Source: Candidatus Bipolaricaulota bacterium (GTDB taxonomy: Bacteria; Bipolaricaulota; Bipolaricaulia; UBA7950; UBA9294). From it: DNA of 40,033 nt. The notes beneath the pieces were generated by a model. The model did not search any database. It had not been told where the DNA came from and saw nothing but the letters and a program-made list of their open reading frames with translations. The stretch spans positions 1-40,033 of the forward strand of contig JAHITR010000017.1 in the NCBI GenBank assembly GCA_018817505.1, in the 5' to 3' direction. Positions 33,968-40,033 of the stretch are shown here, piece by piece; within the stretch, counting starts at the first letter, position 1, and the number at the start of each line of letters is the position of its first letter. Both the position numbers and the translations under genes were made by a program.

Positions 33968-33978
33968 ACAATCAACGT

Positions 33979-33984
33979 ATTATA
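33979..33984 (-). promoter_or_regulatory. -10 element of the tRNA-Gly promoter
   Basis: A perfect minus-strand TATAAT lies 11 bases before the tRNA 5-prime end. The -35 region (TTTCGT or TTCGTC, near the pgk stop) is poor, so only the -10 is called. Confidence 0.5.
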
Positions 33985-34007
33985 CCCAACACCAAGTTCA
34001 GACGAAA

Positions 34008-35186
34008 TCAGGCCCGCAAGGCTTCCAGCGCGGGCATCGTCTTGCCTCGCAGCAATGCAAGGCAGGCTCCGCCCCCCGTAGAGACGTAAGACGCGTGTTC
34101 GGATAGGCCGAACCGATCCATCGCCTCTCCGGTCTCTCCGCCACCAATGACGCTATAGGCTGAAGACTTGGCGACTGCTTCACCCAGCGCTTTCGTGCCA
34201 ACGGAGAAGGGCTCGTGCTCATAGGCTCCCATGGGCCCTGTCCAGATCAGCGATTTCGCTTGGATGATCCGTTCGCTGAAGATGCGACTTGTTTCAGGTC
34301 CAATGTCAAACGCATGCCAGCCATGCGGTATCTCGTTCACCGAACACGTCACTGTTTCCGACTCATCGGACAACTCCGCAGCAGCCACGACATCGACAGG
34401 CAGAAGCAAAGTCGTTCCATTCTCCTCGACAATCTGTTGAATCGCCCGCACCTCTTCAACGACCTTGTGATCCACGTCAGAAGCGCCAACATCGACTCCC
34501 ATGGCGTGAAGAAACGTCATGGCAACGCCTCCCCCAATCAAAACCTCGTCCACTTTGGTGGCCAAATCATGCAACGGTCCTAGCTTGCTCTGAGCCTTTC
34601 TCCCGCCAACGACAGCAACATAGGGATGTTGGGGGCCATTGAGCAAGGGATTCAGCGCGGCAATTTCTGCTTGAACGAGGAAGCCCGCATAGCTTGGCAG
34701 AAGATCGGCAATCCCCACAGTCGAGGCATGCGCTCGGTGCATCGTTCCAAACGCATCATTCACAAACAAGTCTCCGAGATTTGCCAACTCGTGAGTGAAC
34801 GTGGGCTCGTTGAGTGCCTCTTCACGATGGAAACGCACGTTCTCCAGCACGAGAACATCGCCATTGGATGCATCAGCAACAGCCCGCGAGACTTCATCTC
34901 CCACGCAGTCAGCAAGCTTCAATACGCTCTTGCCCAAGACTGATTCGAGCCGCGTTGCCACTCGATCAAGCCGCAGTTCGTCGACGACTTTGCCCTCAGG
35001 CCGTCCCAAGTGGGAGATCAGAACAACTTTCGCGTGGTGATCCAGTAGCCATTGGATCGTGGGCAGCGATGCCTGGATCCGGCGATCATCCAGCACCTCA
35101 CCCTCGAGCAATGGAACATTGTAGTCCACCCTTACCAGTACCGTCTTCCCCTCTACGTCGGCATCTTGTACTTTGCGAAGTTCCAC
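34008..35186 (-). CDS. pgk: Phosphoglycerate kinase
   Basis: PGK transfers phosphate between 1,3-bisphosphoglycerate and ADP in glycolysis. The 392-residue sequence has the N-terminal LVRVDYNVPL, substrate histidine and arginine in ISHLGRPEG, ENVRFHREEALN, VGGRKAQSKLGPLHDL and the C-terminal GGGETGEAMDRFGL and STGGGACLALLRG loop. Two adjacent GTG codons are possible starts; the second (35186) sits 6 nt after GGAGG and is preferred over 35189 at 3 nt. In the conserved GGAKVSDK segment K is kept but the text reads GGRKAQSK. It is transcribed from the divergent promoter shared with the LolA-like gene. Confidence 0.97.
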   Translation of the reverse strand: MELRKVQDADVEGKTVLVRVDYNVPLLEGEVLDDRRIQASLPTIQWLLDHHAKVVLISHLGRPEGKVVDELRLDRVATRLESVLGKSVLKLADCVGDEVSRAVADASNGDVLVLENVRFHREEALNEPTFTHELANLGDLFVNDAFGTMHRAHASTVGIADLLPSYAGFLVQAEIAALNPLLNGPQHPYVAVVGGRKAQSKLGPLHDLATKVDEVLIGGGVAMTFLHAMGVDVGASDVDHKVVEEVRAIQQIVEENGTTLLLPVDVVAAAELSDESETVTCSVNEIPHGWHAFDIGPETSRIFSERIIQAKSLIWTGPMGAYEHEPFSVGTKALGEAVAKSSAYSVIGGGETGEAMDRFGLSEHASYVSTGGGACLALLRGKTMPALEALRA

Positions 35187-35229
35187 CACGAGCCTCCAAT
35201 CAGACGATATTTCCCAGTTGTGAACCTTA

Positions 35230-35258
35230 TTGAATGCCCATCAGAAGGCGATTATAAT
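35230..35258 (+). promoter_or_regulatory. Promoter of the LolA-like gene, leaderless output
   Basis: TTGAAT (35230-35235), a 17-base spacer and TATAAT (35253-35258) lie just before the ATG at 35267. The -10 element ends 8 bases before the ATG, so the transcript should begin at or within two bases of it. There is no room for a ribosome-binding site. Confidence 0.7.
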
Positions 35259-35278
35259 GCCCATTGATGAACAATCAA
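35251..35278 (-). promoter_or_regulatory. Divergent pgk promoter sharing the same -10
   Basis: The 8-base palindrome ATTATAAT (35251-35258) provides TATAAT on both strands. On the minus strand TTGATT (35273-35278) is 16 bases upstream of it, so pgk would start near 35244 with a leader of about 55 nt. The minus -35 lies inside the first codons of the LolA-like gene. Confidence 0.55.
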
Positions 35279-36199
35279 AGCCTCATACTTCTTGCCATCG
35301 GTGCGTTTGTCGCACTCATCGTCACTGTGGCTGCAGTGGATCAATACCTCCTAGACGAGCACCCGCCAACAGAAGTCGAAGGACTCATGTGGCGTGTAGA
35401 AAATGCCTTCAACCGAGTCCAGGATCTTGAAGCCACACTACAGATCACTGACGAATCGCAGCCAGCCGAAAACGTACGAATGAAGGTAAAGTACGTCAAG
35501 GGCCCCCCTCCCGTGTTGTCAATGCGCTATGTTCCACCCCAAGACGCGAGTGAGGATCTGTTCATCTCTTCTGTACGAGATGAAACGTTTACCATCCAGA
35601 ATGACCAGCTATTCCATTACATTCCGAGTGAGGATGTGGTCGTAAGCAAACGATGGCCTGGCGTACCACTGGTCATGGTCGGGCTAGGTGTTTTTGACAT
35701 GTCGCAAGTTCGTTCAGACTGGTCTGCCGGCAGGACAGAAATCAAAATCCTCGAAGACATATCTGGATTCTCTGGTATTGCGTTCGCGTCACCGATGTCG
35801 ATTTCCGAGTCATTTAGTCACACGCTAGCGCCATTCGCGCTCTTTTCCAGACTGGATCTCAAAGCGCTTCAGGACTACGCCCTCTCGTTTTCTTTCAATC
35901 CGGATGCCCAGACCGACGAGGCCCAGCCCCATGTTGCACTGGCCAATTCCCTCTTCTCAGACGGCGGAATTTCTCTTCCAGGCAGCTACATCCTTGAGGT
36001 TCGCGACGCGAAATCCAAGAACCTGTTGCGGATGATCTGGATTGACCGTGAGACCTATCTTGTGCAGAAGGCCGTAACTTTCACGAACGGTCAGCGAAGT
36101 GCGACGCTGTTGATCCAGTTGATTACGGTTGACCAGGGATTGTCAGAAGCCGATGTGATCCCTCCACTCCAAGTCGGAGTAGAGAATATCCGAGGCTAG
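35267..36199 (+). CDS. LolA-like (outer-membrane lipoprotein-sorting type) exported protein
   Basis: The 310-residue protein has an N-terminal hydrophobic signal or anchor (about 6-27, LILLAIGAFVALIVTVAAV) with no lipobox cysteine. The rest reads as a LolA/RseB-like half-barrel: WRVENAFNRVQDLEATLQIT near the start and the late IWIDRETYLVQKAVTFTNGQ, the W-x-D-x-x-T-x-L pattern seen in this superfamily. A role in handling lipoproteins or sensing the envelope is inferred. I choose the ATG at 35267 over the TTG one codon earlier because it fits the leaderless promoter. It ends overlapping the convergent DUF151 gene. Confidence 0.7.
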   Translation: MNNQSLILLAIGAFVALIVTVAAVDQYLLDEHPPTEVEGLMWRVENAFNRVQDLEATLQITDESQPAENVRMKVKYVKGPPPVLSMRYVPPQDASEDLFISSVRDETFTIQNDQLFHYIPSEDVVVSKRWPGVPLVMVGLGVFDMSQVRSDWSAGRTEIKILEDISGFSGIAFASPMSISESFSHTLAPFALFSRLDLKALQDYALSFSFNPDAQTDEAQPHVALANSLFSDGGISLPGSYILEVRDAKSKNLLRMIWIDRETYLVQKAVTFTNGQRSATLLIQLITVDQGLSEADVIPPLQVGVENIRG

Positions 36200-36702
36200 G
36201 ACTCTTCAGATTCTGCTTCTGCCCATTCTTTCCATTTGCGAAATTCACCCAAATCCAAGTCATCGTCCACGAAATCATGGAATTCATCTTCCTCGGCAAA
36301 TGGAGATTCAATCGCCTCAGAGCTGAAAACGTCGTCTGCGACGAAGATTTGGCAACCAGATCTCAACGAAAGCGCGAGTGAATCCGAAGGGCGGGCATCA
36401 AATTCCATGACATCCCCTTGGGCATCGCGAACGTAAATCGAGGCAAAAAATGTGCCATCTTGCACGGCCTTGATGATGACTTTGTCGATCTTTGCATCAA
36501 GGTATTCAATCATCTTCTTCATCAGAACATGGGTGAGTGGTCGTGGAAAATCTTCGTTCTGGAGCCCAAAGGCGATTGAAATAGCCTCAGAGTCGCCAAT
36601 CCAAATTGGCAGAGCCTTTCGAGATGCGCGATCCTTCAGTAGTACCACGGGAGAGTTGTTCGAGGGATCGACCAACAGCGCTTTGATCACGACTTCTCGC
36701 AT
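36196..36702 (-). CDS. DUF151 bifunctional nuclease-domain protein
   Basis: The 168-residue protein has the DUF151/BFN domain (about 1-130): VVLLKDRASRKALPIWIGDS, EAISIAFGLQ, RPLTHVLMKKMIEYLDAKID and the signature FDARPSDSLALSLRSG. Members have been described with RNase and DNase activity, and Thermotoga TM0160 is a structural example. An acidic C-terminal tail (about 135-168, rich in E, D) extends the domain. The ATG has AAAGGAG upstream. The stop overlaps that of the LolA-like gene at CTAG. Confidence 0.88.
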   Translation of the reverse strand: MREVVIKALLVDPSNNSPVVLLKDRASRKALPIWIGDSEAISIAFGLQNEDFPRPLTHVLMKKMIEYLDAKIDKVIIKAVQDGTFFASIYVRDAQGDVMEFDARPSDSLALSLRSGCQIFVADDVFSSEAIESPFAEEDEFHDFVDDDLDLGEFRKWKEWAEAESEES

Positions 36703-36742
36703 GTCTAGCTCCTTTCATCATGATAGGCCGAACAGCTACGGC

Positions 36743-36771
36743 ATTATAGCCACTTGCTCGGTACGCAACAA
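36743..36771 (-). promoter_or_regulatory. Promoter of the DUF151 gene
   Basis: Minus-strand TTGTTG (36766-36771) and TATAAT (36743-36748) are 17 bases apart. The start near 36736 gives a leader of about 34 nt with AAAGGAG. It is back to back with the glmS promoter. Confidence 0.6.
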
Positions 36772-36783
36772 TCCTTATGGGCA

Positions 36784-36812
36784 TTGGCGATAGTCCGCTC
36801 ATTCGCTACACT
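36784..36812 (+). promoter_or_regulatory. Promoter of glmS
   Basis: TTGGCG (36784-36789), a 17-base spacer and TACACT (36807-36812) precede glmS by about 23 bases; the hexamers match consensus in four of six positions each. The short leader leaves no space for a glmS ribozyme. Confidence 0.45.
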
Positions 36813-36835
36813 TCTCGCTTGTTCAGGAGGTCAAT

Positions 36836-38647
36836 GTGTGCGGAATCATAGGAATGATAGGCCGTGAACCCGTAATCCCTCTGCTGCTTGAGGGATTATC
36901 CAGGCTCGAATACCGAGGCTACGATTCTGCGGGCATTGCCACCCTTCAAGATGGCAAGCTGAGTCGATTTCGTAGAGCGGGCAAAGTGCGCGACTTGGAG
37001 GCATTACTACGAGGGATATCGTCTGATGCAACGATCGGAATTGGTCACACGCGTTGGGCCACGCACGGTGCCCCCAGCGAACTGAATGCACATCCCCACT
37101 TTGATTGCCACGGAGAAATCGCGCTCATTCACAACGGCATCATCGAGAACTATCTACTGCTGAGGGACGAACTTATCGCGGACGGACATCAATTTGCCTC
37201 AGACACGGATACTGAAGTCCTCGCGCATCTCATCGAGCACTACTTTGATGGAGATCTGCTCCAAGCCGTCTCGGCAGCCGTACGGCGTGCTGATGGTGCG
37301 TTCGCCCTGGCCGTTCTCTGTTCGAAAACGCCGGATCGCATCGTCGCCGCTAGGCGCGGTAGTCCGTTGGTCATCGGGCAAGCGCATGGAGCCAACTACG
37401 TGGCTTCAGATATTCCTGCCCTACTAGGCAAAGCCGATTCAGTCATCTTCCTTTCAGACGACGAACTCGCCGAAATCACGCGAGAATCGGTCCGCATTGT
37501 TGACCTTGAGGGGGCAGAAGTCGTACGCCCCTCTCACCGCGTTCGCACAGATCAAGTGTCAATTCAGAAAGGCGGATACAAGCATTTCATGCTCAAGGAG
37601 ATCCACGAGCAAGATCGTTCTGTGGGTGAAACTATTCGAGATCGGTCTGCGGGCAAGCGCTCACACCATACCATGCTCGAAGCTCCGATCGCTCCGTTCG
37701 ATCACATCTACCTCATTTCCTGCGGAACGGCCTTTCACGCCAGCCTAACTGCCGAGTACCTATGGGAACGCTACCTTCATGTGCCCATTCAATCCATCAT
37801 TGCGTCGGAATTCCGCATGCGTTCGCCTCATTTGTCCAAACGGTCGCTCGTGATCGCCGTCTCCCAATCCGGGGAGACGATCGACACGCTGATGGCCCTT
37901 CGAAGTGCCAAAGCAGCAGGCGCGCAAGTCATCGCGCTGGTGAATAGCGAACAATCCACGATTGATCGAGAAGCGGATGCCTCATTCTATACTCACGCAG
38001 GCATCGAGATTGGCGTGGCTGCCACCAAGACGTTCACCGCGCAAATTGCTGCTCTCGGATTGCTCGGACTTCAGTTGGCAGGCGAACACCTATCTGAGCA
38101 GGAGATCCAATCTGAACTCGACAATCTCGCTCTTCTACCCGGCCGGATCAATGAGGCATTGAAGATGGAAGAGCACGTTCGAGCTATCGCAGAGAAGATT
38201 CATCACGCGACCGACGTCCTATTCCTAGCGAGAGGAGAGCTATTCCCCATCGCTCTTGAGGGGGCGCTCAAGCTGAAAGAGATCTCCTATATCCATGCTG
38301 AAGGCTATCCGGCTGGCGAGATGAAGCACGGACCGATTGCCCTCATTGACGAAGCAACCCCCGTTGTCTTTCTGCTGTCTCGCGGAATCGCATTTGAGAA
38401 AGTGCTGTCCAATATGGAGGAAGTGAAGGCGCGGAATGGGCAGATCGTCGCAGTCACGGATGCACCGAAAGACCCTGGTGTCATTCGTTTGGCCGATTTT
38501 GTCATTCCTGTTCCGGTTGTCCGGGGAATCTCCCGCCCCATTCTATTTACGATTCCTCTTCAGTTGTTGGCCTATCACACGGCCGTGTGGCGTGGCACAG
38601 ACGTCGATCAGCCTAGAAATCTGGCCAAGACAGTCACTGTTGAGTAG
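36836..38647 (+). CDS. glmS: Glutamine-fructose-6-phosphate aminotransferase (isomerising)
   Basis: GlmS makes glucosamine-6-phosphate for peptidoglycan and, where present, lipopolysaccharide. The 603-residue protein starts MCGIIG with Cys2 as the glutaminase nucleophile after Met removal; HTRWATHG and HNGIIENY complete the glutaminase site. Two SIS domains follow (about 280-420 and 450-590) with SCGTAFHASL, SQSGETIDTLMAL, and the end DVDQPRNLAKTVTVE. The start is GTG at 36836, 5 nt after GGAGG; the ATG two bases earlier is out of frame. Confidence 0.98.
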   Translation: MCGIIGMIGREPVIPLLLEGLSRLEYRGYDSAGIATLQDGKLSRFRRAGKVRDLEALLRGISSDATIGIGHTRWATHGAPSELNAHPHFDCHGEIALIHNGIIENYLLLRDELIADGHQFASDTDTEVLAHLIEHYFDGDLLQAVSAAVRRADGAFALAVLCSKTPDRIVAARRGSPLVIGQAHGANYVASDIPALLGKADSVIFLSDDELAEITRESVRIVDLEGAEVVRPSHRVRTDQVSIQKGGYKHFMLKEIHEQDRSVGETIRDRSAGKRSHHTMLEAPIAPFDHIYLISCGTAFHASLTAEYLWERYLHVPIQSIIASEFRMRSPHLSKRSLVIAVSQSGETIDTLMALRSAKAAGAQVIALVNSEQSTIDREADASFYTHAGIEIGVAATKTFTAQIAALGLLGLQLAGEHLSEQEIQSELDNLALLPGRINEALKMEEHVRAIAEKIHHATDVLFLARGELFPIALEGALKLKEISYIHAEGYPAGEMKHGPIALIDEATPVVFLLSRGIAFEKVLSNMEEVKARNGQIVAVTDAPKDPGVIRLADFVIPVPVVRGISRPILFTIPLQLLAYHTAVWRGTDVDQPRNLAKTVTVE

Positions 38648-38743
38648 CCGGAGGCAGGCCAATGCGAGCTGTTGCGCTACTACGAATGGGCCAGCTTCGA
38701 CCCGAGGTGGTGAAGATCTGGCGCTGTGTTCGGTCCTTGGCTG

Positions 38744-39733
38744 CTAGTGGGCAACGATATCTGCAAGCTTCAGGATATTGGGGTTCACATTTGTGCACGG
38801 TTCATCCAGTGCGGTAAATGGGATGGGGACAATGCCTTGACCATCGTAGCTCATCATTGCCGACGGGGCTACGCTGGCAAATGATTGGATTGCCGCCTCG
38901 CCGAATCGGCTAGCCAGGATTCGATCGAATGCTGTGGGAGAACCTCCCCGCTGCAAGTGCCCCAGAATGGTGAGCCGACTCTCCACATCGCCCAACGCGT
39001 CAAGATGATTGCAGATCGCGCGAGCCGATGATCCCAAGTGTGGCAGTGTATCGCTTGGCCTGAACCCTTCTGCAACTACAAGGATGGAATGGCGCTTGCC
39101 GAGGCTGTTACCGTCCCGGACGCTACGTGCGATATCGGCTAGTGAGACAGGCAACTCAGGCAGGAGAATGATTTCTGCCCCGCCAGCCAATCCCCCCATC
39201 AGAGCAATGTAGCCCGACTCTCTGCCCATCACCTCAACCACAAATGCCCGCTGATGGGAAATCGCGGTATCTCGAATACGATCAAGACACTCCACGACCG
39301 TGTTCAGCGCGCTGTCCACGCCAATAGCCATCGATGATCCAGGAATATCATTATCAATCGACGCAGGTATCCCAACCGTCGGTACACCGTGCTCGCTCAA
39401 CCACTGTGCCCCCCGTAGCGAGCCATTCCCCCCGATGACAATCAGTCCGTCCAATGCATGATCGCGAATTGCAGTTAGCGCCCGTTGTTGGCCATCGGAA
39501 GTTCGAAACTCTTGGGAACGTGCCGTTCGGAGCATCGTTCCTCCACGCTCGATAATCCCTCCAACTGCCCGGTTGTCCAATGCAACCATGTCCCCATCAA
39601 TCAGGCCGGCATAGCCCCTGTCGATGCCGAACATGTTGAATCCCCGGTGTGTTCCGCAACGAACTACTGAACGAATTGCCGCATTCATCCCCGGCGCATC
39701 GCCACCGCTCGTAAGGACGCCTATTCGTGCCAT
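38744..39733 (-). CDS. pfkA: 6-phosphofructokinase with Asn at position 103
   Basis: PFK phosphorylates fructose-6-phosphate. The ATG at 39733 (MARIGVLTSGGDAPGMNAAI) has GGAG 6 nt upstream; the longer track start would overlap the upstream gene. The 329 residues align with E. coli PfkA numbering without early gaps: G11, R72-region, D127 and D129 (SIDNDI), and VVEVMGRESG. The nucleotide site reads GGN103G104S105 where ATP enzymes have GGDGS; G104 and a non-lysine at 124 (Ala) speak against a pyrophosphate enzyme. Ser125 replaces the usual threonine. No terminator was recognised in the 96 bp between the convergent glmS and pfkA. Confidence 0.93.
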   Translation of the reverse strand: MARIGVLTSGGDAPGMNAAIRSVVRCGTHRGFNMFGIDRGYAGLIDGDMVALDNRAVGGIIERGGTMLRTARSQEFRTSDGQQRALTAIRDHALDGLIVIGGNGSLRGAQWLSEHGVPTVGIPASIDNDIPGSSMAIGVDSALNTVVECLDRIRDTAISHQRAFVVEVMGRESGYIALMGGLAGGAEIILLPELPVSLADIARSVRDGNSLGKRHSILVVAEGFRPSDTLPHLGSSARAICNHLDALGDVESRLTILGHLQRGGSPTAFDRILASRFGEAAIQSFASVAPSAMMSYDGQGIVPIPFTALDEPCTNVNPNILKLADIVAH

Positions 39734-39762
39734 GGTTATCTCCATCGTGTGCTTGTCGCCAT

Positions 39763-40033
39763 CTACTCTCGAGCCCCATTGGTTGTCGGCGACTGTGCAC
39801 AATATACAAGATCTCCGCCCACCCAGGTCATGCGAATGGAGCGGTCGGATACGTGTCCGGGATTCACGCGAGGATCTTCATCGAGGATCACCAGATCGGC
39901 CAATGCTCCGGGCTCTAGCTGCCCCTTTACCGCTCCTTCAAATCCCAATCGAGCTCCTGCACCCGTGTAACAGAAAATCGCCTCTTCCACCGTGATCCGT
40001 TGTCCTTCATAGGCACCATGCAACGCTCCATGA
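39763..40033 (-). CDS. Amidohydrolase (YtcJ-like) C-terminal end, partial
   Basis: Only the last 90 residues are in the window; the reading frame stays open to the right edge. HGAYEGQRITVEEAIFCYTG, GFEGAVKGQLEPGALADLVI and LDEDPRVNPGHVSDRSIRMT-WVGGDLVY match the C-terminus of amidohydrolase family 3 (YtcJ-like) metal-dependent hydrolases, where the chain returns to the small beta-sandwich. The metal-binding core is outside the window, so the substrate cannot be guessed. It ends 29 nt before the pfkA start and may be co-transcribed with it. Confidence 0.85.
   Translation of the reverse strand, partial: HGALHGAYEGQRITVEEAIFCYTGAGARLGFEGAVKGQLEPGALADLVILDEDPRVNPGHVSDRSIRMTWVGGDLVYCAQSPTTNGARE

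Noticed and set aside
36813-36835. glmS ribozyme/riboswitch upstream of glmS
   Set aside because: The leader is only about 15-20 nt, far too short for the ribozyme core.
38648-38743. Terminator between the convergent glmS and pfkA
   Set aside because: No convincing stem with a T-tract on either strand; the interval holds nothing I can name.

Overview
The window is chromosomal DNA from a bacterium. It carries one very long minus-strand cluster of transcription and translation genes (about 0.16-22.5 kb), followed by a run of mostly minus-strand housekeeping genes (23-40 kb). No phage, IS, CRISPR or plasmid features were seen. Zinc-binding forms of S4, S14, L24 and L36, a zinc LID in adenylate kinase, a beta-prime subunit with a Thermus/Thermotoga-like N-terminal insertion, a HerA-type ATPase and a formate-THF ligase suggest a deep-branching, possibly anaerobic or thermophile-related lineage (the Bipolaricaulota/OP1 type was considered). 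This assignment is inference with low certainty.

Region 1 (162-22510, all minus, read right to left): rpoC, rpsL, rpsG, fusA, then the S10, spc and alpha gene sets down to rplQ. Genes are tightly packed, with TAATG, TGATG, TAGTG and ATGA junctions. The order is classical but several genes are missing: rpoB does not precede rpoC, tuf is absent between fusA and rpsJ, and rpmD (L30) is absent between rpsE and rplO. map, adk and infA sit between secY and rpmJ. In the orientation of transcription rpoC is the first gene. It has its own sigma70-type promoter about 430 nt upstream and a structured leader. A second near-consensus promoter overlaps the rpoC stop codon and should drive rpsL onward. For many genes the ORF track gives over-long starts; I moved them where a Shine-Dalgarno sequence and family alignment agree.

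Region 2 (22970-33967, minus): a PP-loop/NFACT-R_2-like RNA modification protein with hpf (one promoter); a HerA-like ATPase; cca, possibly leaderless; an infB-ylxP-rbfA operon continuing into a membrane protein and fhs, with a strong promoter before infB; and a tRNA-Gly(CCC), family-4 uracil-DNA glycosylase and TPR protein unit. The tRNA lacks an encoded CCA, so it needs the cca product.

Region 3 (34008-40033): pgk (minus) and a LolA-like envelope protein (plus) diverge from a promoter pair that shares one palindromic ATTATAAT -10 element, and the plus transcript looks leaderless. The LolA-like gene converges on a DUF151 bifunctional nuclease gene with the two stop codons sharing CTAG. glmS (plus) diverges from the nuclease gene. 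pfkA (minus) follows, and the window ends inside a YtcJ-like amidohydrolase.

No clearly new multi-gene system was found. The most unusual points are the rpoB-less rpoC with its structured leader, an S11 protein lacking its near-universal C-terminal NGCRPP-type tail, the shared -10 divergent promoter with leaderless output, a degenerate PP-loop, and altered active-site or switch residues in PfkA, IF-2 and EF-G.
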